A stretch of 64,000 bases of DNA from Halohasta litorea (GTDB lineage Archaea > Halobacteriota > Halobacteria > Halobacteriales > Haloferacaceae), in contig NZ_JANHDJ010000002.1 of NCBI RefSeq assembly GCF_024494645.1, positions 558,001-622,000 of the forward strand, read 5' to 3'. Below are positions 32,837-41,692 of this stretch, in pieces. A program made the translations under genes and the position numbers. The notes under the pieces are model-generated. The model was given only the letters and a program-made list of their open reading frames with translations. It had not been told where the DNA came from and did no database searches. Positions within the stretch are counted from its first letter, which is position 1, and the number at the start of each line of letters is the position of its first letter.

Positions 32837-32977
32837 GATCGGTTCTGCGTGCGGTTCGTGATGCAGTCGGGCCCATTCTCACTTATGTCAGATTCATGTT
32901 ACAGATTCGTATCATCATATTCACTGAATGTGTAGAATAATTTATATGTATGCCACTCGTTTGTAGTTTTGTATCAT

Positions 32978-33793
32978 ATGGCGACACACAACCGACGAGC
33001 GGTAGTGAAGACGGTAGGCAGTGTGGCAGTAATCGGTGGTCTCGCAGGCTGTGCCGGAGGCCAAGAAGAGAACGGCGATGGTAACGAATCTGATATGAAC
33101 GACAGCGAGGGCAACACCACCGACGACGGAATGGATGGTGGCGAGATGGCTAGCGTCCGTGTTGCCCACCTGTCGCCGGATGCCCCGAACGTCGACATCT
33201 ACGTCGACGGCGAGGCGGTCCTCGAAGACGTCGCCTTCCGCGATGTCAGCGACTACCTCGAACTCGAACCGGCGACCTACGACGTACAGATCACCGAAGC
33301 GGGCGATCAAGAGGCGGTGATCTACGAGGACTCCCTGGAGGTCGAAGCGGTCGACTACACGGTCGCCGCAGTCGGTGAAGCCGAGGAAGAAAACGAGCCG
33401 CTGGCGGTCGAAGTGTTCGAGGACGACCTGAGCGATCCGGGCGAGAACGCCCGCATCCGTGGCATCCACGCCGCCCCCGACGCCCCCGCAGTCGATATCG
33501 TCGGCGCCGACAGCGGTGATGCACTGTTCGAGGGCCTCGGGTTTGGCGAGTCCGCGACCGCCGAAGCGCCTCCTGGAGAGTACACCTTCGACGTCGTGCC
33601 AGCCGGGGAAGACGACGCCGAGCCGGTGGCGAGCTTCGATGCCAGTGTCGAGGCCGGAACCATCTACTCGGCGTTCGCCGTCGGCTACCTCGAACCCGAC
33701 GACGCACCGGTCGACGAGGAGTTCGGTGTCGAGATCGTCGAGGACACCACCGGGACGACCGGTGGGAACGGAATGGACAACGAGAGTACGTGA
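32978..33793 (+). CDS. DUF4397 lipoprotein
   Basis: 271 residues from ATG 32978 (MATHNRRAVVKTVGS). Signal with twin Arg and lipobox GGLAGC. A disordered acidic linker (~30-55) leads to two DUF4397 beta domains: VRVAHLSPDAPNVDIYVDGE (about 60-150) and IRGIHAAPDAPAVDIVGAD (about 155-250), clearly homologous to each other. Cell-surface protein of unknown role; DUF4397 repeats are common in secreted halophile proteins. TATA-like TAATTTATATG upstream at about 32938-32948. Confidence 0.85.
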   Translation: MATHNRRAVVKTVGSVAVIGGLAGCAGGQEENGDGNESDMNDSEGNTTDDGMDGGEMASVRVAHLSPDAPNVDIYVDGEAVLEDVAFRDVSDYLELEPATYDVQITEAGDQEAVIYEDSLEVEAVDYTVAAVGEAEEENEPLAVEVFEDDLSDPGENARIRGIHAAPDAPAVDIVGADSGDALFEGLGFGESATAEAPPGEYTFDVVPAGEDDAEPVASFDASVEAGTIYSAFAVGYLEPDDAPVDEEFGVEIVEDTTGTTGGNGMDNEST

Positions 33794-33850
33794 GCGACGA
33801 GGACCCCGCCTAACGCCGCTGGCTCGCGGTTCTCACACGATGGCCGCGGG

Positions 33851-34603
33851 TCACTCGATGCGGTAGGTTATTCTGGCGGTCGCCCGCACCGTCACGTCGT
33901 CCGGCTGGAGTTCGGTCGACCCCGAGTCGGCCGCCTCCGCGGTGTCGTACTGACGGCTCACCGGCGAGATGTCGCCGCCCGAGGTGTCGACGCTTTTGAC
34001 ACCGATGACAGACTGATCGACCTCTCCGGCGACGTACTCCGATTCTTCCCGTGCGGCTTGGATCGCCGAGTCGAGGGCCTCCTCGCGGAGTTCGGCGCGC
34101 CGGTCCTCCGAGAGGGTGAACTCGATGTGGCTGACGGTGTCGGCCCCCGAATCGACGGCTGTATCCACCACGCTGCCGACCGACTCTACGTCGCCGACCT
34201 CGATGCGGAACGAGTGGGTTCCCTCGTAGCGCGTGGTTTCTTGCGGCTCGCCGTCCGACCCGGTTTCGCCACCGTCAGGGATTCGTGTTTGCTCGCGACG
34301 CTCGTAAATATTGAACTGGCCGGTCGTGATGTCGTCTTCGGGGATGCCTGCGGCGATCAGTCCATCGTTCAGCGCTGTCGATCCCGCCGAAAGGTCGGTT
34401 CGAACGGCCGAAGCGCTGTCGCCGGTGGCCTCGATGCTCACGTGGACGACTGCTTTATCCGGCGCGGCAGTCGCCTCGCCGCTTTTGCTCACCGTCAGCG
34501 TTCGGCTCTCGCCGCTGCTGTTCGTCTGGGCGCTCCCGATACAGCCCGCAAGGGCGGCTGTTGCTACGGTACCGCCGCCAATGAGGAGTTGTCGTCGCTT
34601 CAT
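33851..34603 (-). CDS. SIMPL-domain (DUF541) lipoprotein
   Basis: 250 residues. Signal MKRRQLLIGGGTVATAALAGC with lipobox. The mature part is one SIMPL/DUF541 domain: LTVSKSGEATAAPDKAVVHVSIEATG, EYVAGEVDQSVIGVKSV and VTVRATARITYRIE at the C-terminus. Bacterial relatives are periplasmic/outer membrane proteins linked to oxidative stress and kinase signalling; the archaeal role is unknown. ATG 34603. Confidence 0.87.
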   Translation of the reverse strand: MKRRQLLIGGGTVATAALAGCIGSAQTNSSGESRTLTVSKSGEATAAPDKAVVHVSIEATGDSASAVRTDLSAGSTALNDGLIAAGIPEDDITTGQFNIYERREQTRIPDGGETGSDGEPQETTRYEGTHSFRIEVGDVESVGSVVDTAVDSGADTVSHIEFTLSEDRRAELREEALDSAIQAAREESEYVAGEVDQSVIGVKSVDTSGGDISPVSRQYDTAEAADSGSTELQPDDVTVRATARITYRIE

Positions 34604-34664
34604 ACACAACCAATGGACTGGATGGGCTATTATCGTTCGTAAGGGTGAAACAGCCGTTTGTCGA

Positions 34665-35384
34665 CTACCGTTCGCTTTCGCCGCCGAGCCGCTGGCGGTC
34701 TCCCTTTTTAACCCGGGTTGCGAACGCCCAGAACAGCGGGATGATCGTCAACACGACTGCACCCCACGCTGCGAGATCGAACGCGGTCGCCCCGGCGGCG
34801 ATCGGCGTCCCGTCGGCCAGCGGGATCGTCGTATGGTGTGGCTCGCCGACGACCGGAATGAAGTAGTCGACCGTCAGGTCGATCGTATACCAGAGCGTGG
34901 CGACGCCGACCGCCGACAGCGGGAAGTCGGTGATACGGTGGAGCACAAGGGCCTGGACGACCATCGCCAGATGGCTAACAAGCAGGAAGGCGTACATCGC
35001 CGGGGCGGTGAATTCGAGAAAGGCGTCGGCGAAGACGACCAACACCCACGGCGTCCAGAGGCCGAGTTTGATATTACCGAAAAAGGCGAGTGCGGTCAGG
35101 GTGTCGTTCGAGCGGTCGACTGCCCACAGCGCGAACGCGCCAGCAATAAACAGCGTCGCCATCGGACTGTCGGGGACGAAGGCCCACATCTCCGGCGGCG
35201 TCCGGGCGAACTGTGCCGAGTAGTACCAGAAGCCGAAGGCCGTGCCTGCGAGGTTGATCGCGACGACGAGCCAGACCAGCCGCAAACCGAGGGTTTCGAC
35301 TCGCTCGGGTACCGGCGCGAGCCATCCTGGAAGCTCGTCACGTGTCGGGAGCGACCTGCCGTCACGATCTAGTCGACGCACCAT
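34665..35384 (-). CDS. DUF1405 membrane protein
   Basis: 239 residues from ATG 35384. About six hydrophobic helices, e.g. LVWLVVAINLAGTAFGFWYY, ATLFIAGAFALWAVD, LWTPWVLVVFADAFLEF and AWGAVVLTIIPLFWAFAT. Matches the DUF1405 family by its aromatic/acidic pattern (FWYYSAQ, NIKLGLWTPWVL). Function not known. Single gene on the minus strand. Confidence 0.8.
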   Translation of the reverse strand: MVRRLDRDGRSLPTRDELPGWLAPVPERVETLGLRLVWLVVAINLAGTAFGFWYYSAQFARTPPEMWAFVPDSPMATLFIAGAFALWAVDRSNDTLTALAFFGNIKLGLWTPWVLVVFADAFLEFTAPAMYAFLLVSHLAMVVQALVLHRITDFPLSAVGVATLWYTIDLTVDYFIPVVGEPHHTTIPLADGTPIAAGATAFDLAAWGAVVLTIIPLFWAFATRVKKGDRQRLGGESER

Positions 35385-35520
35385 ACCTGCACGTTCGGCT
35401 ATCACTCACAAATCCGTGCCGGTCGACGGATGGCCATCACTGCGGCGGCTGGGTAACGATTTAACCCGCTTGCGGTTGTAGTCGGCCCATGACCGCGAGT
35501 ACAACGATGGAGGGGGTCCG

Positions 35521-36546
35521 ATGACCGAGTTCGTCCGCGCCGATTCGGGCACCTCGACCTCCGAGACAGATCCCAGAAACGTCAGTAGCCGCCCCAGCAG
35601 CCGACGCAAGCCGATCAATCGGAGCCAACAGTCGCTTCGTCGACCGTCACGCGAAGCGTACTCCACACGCAGCGTCGAGTTCGACAGCGACGGCGAAACC
35701 TGTCGCGGTACCCTCTACCTCCCTGACCGCCCCGAACACCCGCCAGTCGTCGTGATGGCTCCTGGACTGGGCTTCTGGCAATCGTTCGGCCTCCCGGCAG
35801 TCGCCGAGCGGTTCGCCGAGGCTGGCTACGCCGCTTTCACCTTCGACTACCGGCACCACGGCGACAGTGACGGCGAGCCGCGGGGGCTCGTCAGCCCCGC
35901 CAAACAGGTCGACGACTACGAGGCAGCCATCGACGCCATGCGCGCCGCCGAGGACGTCGACAGCAACCGCCTCGTGGTCTGGGGCCACTCGCTGTCGGGC
36001 GGCCACGCGCTGTCGGTCGCCGCCGAGAACTTCCGGGTTGCGGGCGTCATTGCGACCTGTCCGTTCGTCGACGGCCGTGCCCAGACGCTCGGCATGGTTC
36101 GCCAGCCGAAACGGCTATTTAAATCGTTGGCCGCTGGCCTGCGGGACGGCCTCGGCTACCGCCTCGGGCTCGGGGCCGAGGTACGGATCGTCGACGAGGA
36201 AGACGGCTTCGGCGTCGTGACCGCACCGGGTGCAAAGCGGGCGGCGTTCGACCTCGTCGACCGGCAGGCCGACTGGGACAACCGGATTCCCGCCCGGATC
36301 TTCCTCTCGCTGCCGCGCTACCGCCCCATCGCCGAGGTCGAAGAGATCCGGTGTCCCGCCCTCCTCATCGGCGGCCGCGAAGATGTGGTCGTCCCTGCGG
36401 AGGGGGCGGCGACGGCTGCCGACGGCATCGCCGAGGCGACGTATCTCGAACTCCCGGTCGACCACTTCTCGGTGTTCAGCGACGACTTCGAGACGGTTGT
36501 GGGCCACCAGTTGACGTTTCTCCGGTCGGTCGTCGGCCACCGCTGA
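35521..36546 (+). CDS. Alpha/beta hydrolase
   Basis: 341 residues. Oxyanion hole segment VVVMAPGLGFWQSFG, FDYRHHGDSDGEPRG, nucleophile GHSLSGGHALS (Ser, about residue 160), acid in LLIGGREDVVVPAEG and His in LPVDHFSVFSDD. Resembles the 2,6-dihydropseudooxynicotine/ dienelactone-type hydrolases; substrate unknown. The ATG at 35521 follows GGAGGGGG by 4-8 bp; the first ~40 residues are Ser/Arg-rich and the core fold starts at about residue 45, so a later start remains possible. A tiny 11-codon frame ends in the ATGA overlap with this start. Confidence 0.82.
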   Translation: MTEFVRADSGTSTSETDPRNVSSRPSSRRKPINRSQQSLRRPSREAYSTRSVEFDSDGETCRGTLYLPDRPEHPPVVVMAPGLGFWQSFGLPAVAERFAEAGYAAFTFDYRHHGDSDGEPRGLVSPAKQVDDYEAAIDAMRAAEDVDSNRLVVWGHSLSGGHALSVAAENFRVAGVIATCPFVDGRAQTLGMVRQPKRLFKSLAAGLRDGLGYRLGLGAEVRIVDEEDGFGVVTAPGAKRAAFDLVDRQADWDNRIPARIFLSLPRYRPIAEVEEIRCPALLIGGREDVVVPAEGAATAADGIAEATYLELPVDHFSVFSDDFETVVGHQLTFLRSVVGHR

Positions 36547-36605
36547 CCGGCGGCCGGCCGCTGGAGACCGATAACCCTTAGCAACCGCCCCGACCATGCA
36601 CTGCC

Positions 36606-37886
36606 ATGACCGCAGACGCCGATCCAGACGCGACTGAGACCGACGAGGCAGGCGGCCCCGCGGCCGCCGACTTCGAGCGGGCCGCCGAACTCGCCGCCGA
36701 AGTCAGCGACGGCGACCGACGACTCCACGAACTCGACGACAACGCCGACCCGGATACCGCTGCTGCCGCGCGCCGACTGCTCGTCGAAGACCAGTCGGGC
36801 GCAGAGCTCTCATCGATCGGCTCCTATGGGTTCCCCGCCGAGGCCGCCGAGCCGAATATCGAAAACATGATCGGGACCGTCCAGGTCCCGCTGGGTGTCG
36901 TCGGTCCCGTCGACATCAACGGCGGCGCGCTCGACGACGAGCGGTATCTGCCGCTGGCGACGACCGAGGGCGCACTGCTGGCGTCGGTCAACCGGGGCTG
37001 TTCGGTCATCAACCGCGCCGGGGGGGCCACGGCCCGCGTCACCAAAGCCGGGATGACTCGCGCGCCCGTGTTCCGCGTCGACGACGTCGCCGAGGGCCTC
37101 GCGCTCGTCGAGTGGGTCCGCGAGCATGGCGACGAACTCCGCGAGGCCGCGGAGTCGACGACCAACCACGGCGAGCTCCAGGACGTCACGCCCTACGTCG
37201 TCGGCAACAACGTCTATCTCCGCTTCCGATACGACACCAAGGACGCGATGGGGATGAACATGGTCACCATCGCCACGAAGGAGGCCTGCGAACTGGTCGA
37301 GGCCGAAACCTCGGCCTCGCTGGTCGCGCTGTCGGGCAACCTCTGTACGGACAAAAAGCCCGCTGCGATCAACGCCGTCGAAGGTCGGGGTCGGTCCGTA
37401 ACGGCCGACGTGGTGGTTCCGCGCGAGGTCGTCGACGCCAAACTCCACACGACGCCCGAGGCCATCGCCGAGATCAACACCCGGAAGAACCTCATCGGCT
37501 CGGCGAAAGCTGGCTCCTTCGGGTTCAATGCGCACGTCGCCAACCCGGTGGCGGCGATGTTCCTGGCGACCGGCCAGGACGAGGCCCAGGTCGTCGAGGG
37601 CGCGAACGCGATCACGACCGCCGAAGTCACCGACGACGGTGATCTCTACTTTTCCGTCTCGCTGGCCAGCCTCGAAATCGGCACCGTCGGCGGCGGCACC
37701 AAACTCCCGACCCAGTCGGAGGCCCTCGACATCCTCGGCGTTCGCGGCGGCGGCGACCCCGCCGGGAGCAACGCCGACGCGCTGGCCGAAGCGATCGCCG
37801 TCGGCTCGCTGGCTGGCGAACTCTCACTGCTCGCCGCGCTCGGTTCCCGGCATCTGTCGAGCGCCCACGAGTCGCTCGGCCGGTAG
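36606..37886 (+). CDS. hmgA: Hydroxymethylglutaryl-CoA reductase (NADPH), class I
   Basis: 426 residues. Makes mevalonate for isoprenoid membrane lipids and carotenoids. Motifs: ENMIGTVQVPLGVVGPV, catalytic Glu in TTEGALLASVNRGCSVI, Lys in LCTDKKPAAIN, Asp in DTKDAMGMNMVT and the C-terminal SSAHESLGR His. Class I type by ENMIG and DAMGMN. The N-terminal ~35 residues are an acidic leader. ATG 36606. Target of statins in haloarchaea (mevinolin resistance arises here), so a useful chromosomal landmark. Confidence 0.96.
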   Translation: MTADADPDATETDEAGGPAAADFERAAELAAEVSDGDRRLHELDDNADPDTAAAARRLLVEDQSGAELSSIGSYGFPAEAAEPNIENMIGTVQVPLGVVGPVDINGGALDDERYLPLATTEGALLASVNRGCSVINRAGGATARVTKAGMTRAPVFRVDDVAEGLALVEWVREHGDELREAAESTTNHGELQDVTPYVVGNNVYLRFRYDTKDAMGMNMVTIATKEACELVEAETSASLVALSGNLCTDKKPAAINAVEGRGRSVTADVVVPREVVDAKLHTTPEAIAEINTRKNLIGSAKAGSFGFNAHVANPVAAMFLATGQDEAQVVEGANAITTAEVTDDGDLYFSVSLASLEIGTVGGGTKLPTQSEALDILGVRGGGDPAGSNADALAEAIAVGSLAGELSLLAALGSRHLSSAHESLGR

Positions 37887-37980
37887 GTCATCTCCACGCG
37901 CGGTTTAAAAGATATTATTTCAGCTCAGATTACTGGACGAATTGGGTATTCTTATCAGTGGCCGCGCGTGAGACTCGGCT

Positions 37981-38496
37981 GTGAACCGTCGTCGACTGGG
38001 GACGAGTCTGTACGCCGGGCTGTTGTTCACCGTCCTCGGGCTTCTCGCGTGGGCAACCGGGCAGCCGTTTATCTTCCCGAGTCTCGGTCCCTCGGCGTTT
38101 ATTCTCGCTTTCGAACGCCGAGGAAAACGGACCGCTACCTACCGGATCGTCGGGAGCCATCTGATCGGCGGCCTCGCGGGACTGTTCGCGTATCTGACTA
38201 TTGCCGGGGATGTCTCGCTGACGAGCATTCCGCCTGCCCTCTCGATGGAGGGCCTGCGGTTCACGCTGAGTGCGGTCGTCTCGATGATCCTCACCAGTTG
38301 GGGGATGATCGCCACCGACTGGATTCACGCCCCGGCCTGTGCGACGACGCTGATCGTTTCGCTCGGACTGTTGTCGACGCCGGTCGCCGTCGCTACCATC
38401 GTCGTGAGTATCGTTATTCTGGTCGAATTCCATGCGGGCGTGCTGATGTTGTTCAATCGACTGCTCGGCACAACGCGGTCGACCACCGCTACCTGA
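37981..38496 (+). CDS. HPP-family membrane protein
   Basis: 171 residues with about four helices. The family signature is IFPSLGPSAFILAFE (the P-S-L-G-P-S motif) near residue 32 and ATDWIHAPACATTLIV near 120. Start GTG 37981, in register with the first hydrophobic helix (GTSLYAGLLFTVLGLLAW). HPP proteins include chloroplast nitrite transporters, so ion transport is possible but unproven here. Confidence 0.8.
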   Translation: MNRRRLGTSLYAGLLFTVLGLLAWATGQPFIFPSLGPSAFILAFERRGKRTATYRIVGSHLIGGLAGLFAYLTIAGDVSLTSIPPALSMEGLRFTLSAVVSMILTSWGMIATDWIHAPACATTLIVSLGLLSTPVAVATIVVSIVILVEFHAGVLMLFNRLLGTTRSTTAT

Positions 38497-38520
38497 ATCG
38501 CGCCACCGACTGAACACCAG

Positions 38521-39048
38521 TTATAAAAGACGGTAGCGGCCGCCGCTCTCGGAGGCCTCGCCCCGTCGACAGAGTTTGATAAGCAGCTCGCTGGCTTTCT
38601 CGGCTGGCACACCCTGCCGTTCGGCGTAGTCGAGGATCTCTGATTCGGTCGGTTTGTCGTCGCCAGCCGCCTCGACGGCTTCGCGGACGATCTCGTCGCG
38701 GGATTTCGAGCCGCCAGCCGAGTGGTCACCGGCGGCGGCGACCTCCTCGGCGTCCAGGCCCGCGGCTTCGAGATATTCGCGGTCCGCTATCACCGGCTCG
38801 TCGGTCTGGGCTTCGAGATCGGCGACGTGGTCGAGGTCGGCAAAGGATTCGGACTGACCCTGTTTTTTGGCCAGGAGTGCCGACCGGGCCTGCTGGGCGG
38901 CCGTTCGGTCGTCGGACTCGAATAGCCGTTTGAGTTTCTTCGTTTGGTGGGTCTTCCCACAGCGTGGACACTGGGCCGTCTTCGAGACCCGCGGATCGGA
39001 CAGTAGCCACAGCATACTACAGTCGTTGCAGCCGACGACCGCGTACAT
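38521..39048 (-). CDS. DUF5817-type zinc-ribbon protein with C-terminal helical domain
   Basis: 175 residues. N-terminal zinc ribbon: VGCNDCSMLW and AQCPRCGKTH (two C-x2-C pairs, about residues 7-30). A coiled acidic/helical stretch follows, and residues ~125-175 (PTESEILDYAERQGVPAEKASELLIKLCRRGEASESGGRYRLL) fold like a winged helix. The combination suggests a nucleic-acid binding factor; family common in haloarchaea. ATG 39048 behind a TATA-like TATTTATAG. Confidence 0.82.
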   Translation of the reverse strand: MYAVVGCNDCSMLWLLSDPRVSKTAQCPRCGKTHQTKKLKRLFESDDRTAAQQARSALLAKKQGQSESFADLDHVADLEAQTDEPVIADREYLEAAGLDAEEVAAAGDHSAGGSKSRDEIVREAVEAAGDDKPTESEILDYAERQGVPAEKASELLIKLCRRGEASESGGRYRLL

Positions 39049-39227
39049 ATCCGAGCTAACGGCCGCTCGTATTTATAGACAGGGAGCATCGGATCGCTCG
39101 CAATTATAAGGAAGCAAGCCAACCGTTCGGCCCGCTCACGGCCGACACACCGGCAGTATGTCGTCCATACCGACAGTCAGCCGACGCCTAACCAAGTCCC
39201 TTGAGGCTCGGCCACTAACAGTCACAG

Positions 39228-40043
39228 ATGGGTGGCGAAACACGGCTCGTCGACCGGCTCGCCCGTCTTCCGCCAGTGCGGTTGGGCGAACAGGTCGTCT
39301 CGCTGGCCCGCGAGCGGAACATCACCTTCGCCGCCGCCGGGGTCGCCTACTACGCGCTGGCCTCGCTGGTGCCCATGCTGCTTTTGGCCTTCGCAGTCAC
39401 GACGGCGGTTGGCCTTGAACTCGTCTTGGAGCAGGTCCTGGAGGTCGTCGAAAACCTGCTGACGAATACCGGCCAAGAGCTGCTGACCGACGCACTCGCC
39501 GAGACGTCGGGCCGAACCGGTGCGGGCGTCGTGGGGACCCTCGGTTTGATCTGGGGGACCCTCAAGCTCTCCCGGGGACTCTCTCGGGCCTTCGGCGAGC
39601 TCTACGACTACGAGTCGGCGATCTCGATCCGCAAACAGATCACGAACACGCTGATCGTCTTCGGCTCGCTGTTGGTCGCGGTGGTCGTGCTGGTCGGCTT
39701 CGACCTGTTGATCGCCTACGGCCCCGTCCCGGAGTGGATCGTCGGCTCGCTCGAACAGGTGACGCTGTTCGTCGCACTGCTGGTCGCATTGCTGCCGCTC
39801 TATGCGCTGTTACCACCCGGCCGGCTCCGAGTTCGGGAGGTCCTTCCCGGCGCGCTGATCGCCGCCACCGGCTGGGTACTGTTGCGGCTTGGCTTCGAAC
39901 TATACGCCGTCTACGCCGCCGAGTACCAGGTTTACGGCGTTTTGGGTGCCCTCCTACTGTTTATCACGTGGCTCTACGTCGGCGCGCTCACCGTCCTCGC
40001 CGGTGCGGTCGTCAACGTCGTCGTCCGGGACGCTCGACTGTAA
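39228..40043 (+). CDS. YihY/BrkB-family membrane protein
   Basis: 271 residues, about six helices. YihY features: RLGEQVVSLARERNITFAAAGVAYYALASLVPMLLL near the N-terminus and the central LYDYESAISIRKQITNTLIVFGSLLV, then ITWLYVGALTVLAGAVVNVVV. Often called BrkB or ribonuclease BN in old annotations, without enzymatic support. Function unknown. ATG 39228. Confidence 0.88.
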   Translation: MGGETRLVDRLARLPPVRLGEQVVSLARERNITFAAAGVAYYALASLVPMLLLAFAVTTAVGLELVLEQVLEVVENLLTNTGQELLTDALAETSGRTGAGVVGTLGLIWGTLKLSRGLSRAFGELYDYESAISIRKQITNTLIVFGSLLVAVVVLVGFDLLIAYGPVPEWIVGSLEQVTLFVALLVALLPLYALLPPGRLRVREVLPGALIAATGWVLLRLGFELYAVYAAEYQVYGVLGALLLFITWLYVGALTVLAGAVVNVVVRDARL

Positions 40044-40102
40044 CCCGGCGTCCTTCCGGTAGTTCCCGTCGAGGAGCTGCGACCCGAGCGGACCGAGCAG
40101 GG

Positions 40103-40144
40103 ATACATATGTTACATGAAAATACATAAAAATAATATATGTAT
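40103..40144 (+). promoter_or_regulatory. AT-rich inverted repeat upstream of a regulator gene
   Basis: ATACATAT (40103-40110) and ATATGTAT (40137-40144) are perfect inverted arms around an AT-rich segment that contains the only TATA-like sequences between the YihY gene and the regulator starting at 40202. Candidate autoregulatory operator. Confidence 0.35.
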
Positions 40145-40201
40145 AAATTGATTGTCTGTATCCCCATAATATATAGTATTCGAGTCGGGACTGCTGGACG
40201 T

Positions 40202-40996
40202 ATGACACCTCCCGCTGCTGTCCTCGATGAGATCTCCTTTTTGGCTCGGGCCCCCTCCCGTGTCCGTATTCTGGTGTTTCTCTCGGAGTCAGGGCCGACC
40301 ACCAAGCGGGAGCTCCGCGGGCAGCTCTCGCAGTCCCGGTCGACGATCTCCCGCGGGGTGGACTCGCTCGTCGAAGCGGGCTGGCTGAGAGAGCGGTCCG
40401 ACAGGGTAGAGCTGACGCCGACGGGGGCCCTCGTCATCCAGGAGTTCCTCGGGCTCGCCGAGACGATGGCGACCGCCGAAGAGCTATCGCCGTTCCTGGA
40501 GTGGTTCCCGGTCTCGGAGTTCGACCTCGCGGTCGAGGAGTTCCAGTCGGGCACCGTGACCGGCGCCGTCGATGGCGACCCCTATGCCCCGGCGCGGAAG
40601 CATACGAACCGAATCCGGACTGCCGAGCGGCTTCGCGCCCTGCTCCCGTCGATCGGGCAGAACGCGATCTCCGAGATCCACCGGCGCATCCTGGCCGGTG
40701 ACCTCGAAGCGACGCTGATCGTCTCGTCGAGCGTCGAGACACGGATTCGAACCACCCAGCTGGCCCCACAGTTCGAGGAGATGCTCTCGACCGATCGGCT
40801 TACCGTCCTGGTCACCGAATCGGTCCCCTTCTTCCTCGGGCTGGTCGACGACCGGACGACACAGATCGGAGTCGAGGACGACAACGGAATACCCCGCGCA
40901 CTGTTCGAGACCGACGCCGAGGCGGTCCGCGAGTGGGCCGAGGCGCTGTTTGCCGACTACCGGGAGGCATCGAGCAGCCGCCTCACGGAGTTATAA
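40202..40996 (+). CDS. Winged-helix transcription regulator (haloarchaeal, FilR1-like middle domain)
   Basis: 264 residues from ATG 40202 (MTPPAAVLDEISFLARA). N-terminal winged helix, residues ~10-75: RVRILVFLSESGPTTKRELRGQL, SQSRSTISRGVDSLVEAGWLRERSDRVELTPTG. The C-terminal 150 residues (sensor-like, DUF1724/FilR1 region) include VTGAVDGDPYAPARKHTNRIRTAERLRALLP and FLGLVDDRTTQIGVEDDNGIPRALFETD. Family members bind small molecules and often repress neighbours or themselves. The inverted repeat at 40103-40144 lies upstream. Confidence 0.85.
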   Translation: MTPPAAVLDEISFLARAPSRVRILVFLSESGPTTKRELRGQLSQSRSTISRGVDSLVEAGWLRERSDRVELTPTGALVIQEFLGLAETMATAEELSPFLEWFPVSEFDLAVEEFQSGTVTGAVDGDPYAPARKHTNRIRTAERLRALLPSIGQNAISEIHRRILAGDLEATLIVSSSVETRIRTTQLAPQFEEMLSTDRLTVLVTESVPFFLGLVDDRTTQIGVEDDNGIPRALFETDAEAVREWAEALFADYREASSSRLTEL

Positions 40997-41074
40997 GCCC
41001 CGAACTAGTCAACTGTAAACCCTGTTCGAGTTTCGTGCATGGGGTGCACGGATTCTACGCCGTGAATTTATATA

Positions 41075-41095
41075 ATGTAACGCCGAGCGTTACAT
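41075..41095 (+). promoter_or_regulatory. Operator copy 1 upstream of msrB
   Basis: ATGTAAC-GCCGAGC-GTTACAT, a perfect 7-bp inverted repeat with a 7-bp (itself near-palindromic) spacer, directly downstream of a TATA-like TTTATATAA. Same architecture as the second copy at 41207-41227: (A/G)TGTAAC-N7-GTTACA(T/C). Confidence 0.6.
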
Positions 41096-41206
41096 TGCCA
41101 AGAGACCCCCACAGTTCGTCCCCGCTGACCTCCACCATCTCTTGGCCCCCTCAGGTGTTGATACTCCCAGTGACTCACAACGCCGAGCCGTGGCTCTGCC
41201 GGGATC

Positions 41207-41227
41207 GTGTAACGCGATCGGTTACAC
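41207..41227 (+). promoter_or_regulatory. Operator copy 2 upstream of msrB
   Basis: GTGTAAC-GCGATCG-GTTACAC, perfect inverted repeat, immediately before the TATA-like TTATAC (41237-41242) of the leaderless msrB promoter. A half-site CACGTTACGG occurs between TATA and the ATG. Two matching operators in one 268-bp intergenic region indicate a specific regulator, perhaps redox-linked. Confidence 0.6.
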
Positions 41228-41264
41228 CACGGATGCTTATACTCGTGTATCACGTTACGGTGGT

Positions 41265-41666
41265 ATGGTCGACCAGTCCAATCAGCCGCAAACGGACGCC
41301 GAGTGGAGAGAACGACTCACCGACGAGGAGTACCGAATCCTCCGCGAAGAGGGCACTGAACGTCGCGGCTCGTCGGAGCTCCTGGACGTCGATGACGACG
41401 GCGTGTTCCGGTGTGCGGGCTGCGGGCAGGTCCTCTTTACGAGCGACACGAAGTACGGGTCGGGAACGGGGTGGCCGAGTTTCTACGATCCGGCCGACAG
41501 CGACGCCGTCGAAACACGAGCCGACCACAGCCACGGCATGACTCGCACGGAGGTCGTCTGTCGTAACTGCGAGGGTCATCTCGGCCACGTCTTCGATGAC
41601 GGTCCCGAGCCGACCGGCAAGCGCTACTGTATCAACGGGATTGCGCTGGATTTCGACGAGGAGTAA
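41265..41666 (+). CDS. msrB: Peptide-methionine (R)-S-oxide reductase
   Basis: 133 residues from ATG 41265. Repairs oxidised methionine. Zinc ligands CAGCG (~47-50) and CRNCEGHLGHVF (~97), substrate residues SGTGWPSFYD, catalytic Cys in KRYCINGIALDF. A longer frame upstream covers the operator region and is rejected. Followed after 26 bp by msrA: together they repair both sulfoxide stereoisomers. Promoter carries two operator palindromes. Confidence 0.95.
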   Translation: MVDQSNQPQTDAEWRERLTDEEYRILREEGTERRGSSELLDVDDDGVFRCAGCGQVLFTSDTKYGSGTGWPSFYDPADSDAVETRADHSHGMTRTEVVCRNCEGHLGHVFDDGPEPTGKRYCINGIALDFDEE

Positions 41667-41692
41667 CGCGACCACTGCCGACGCCCACCATC

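Noticed and set aside
41068-41253. Short minus-strand ORF in the msrB upstream region
   Set aside because: It covers both operator palindromes and the promoter, and its translation has no protein-like pattern.
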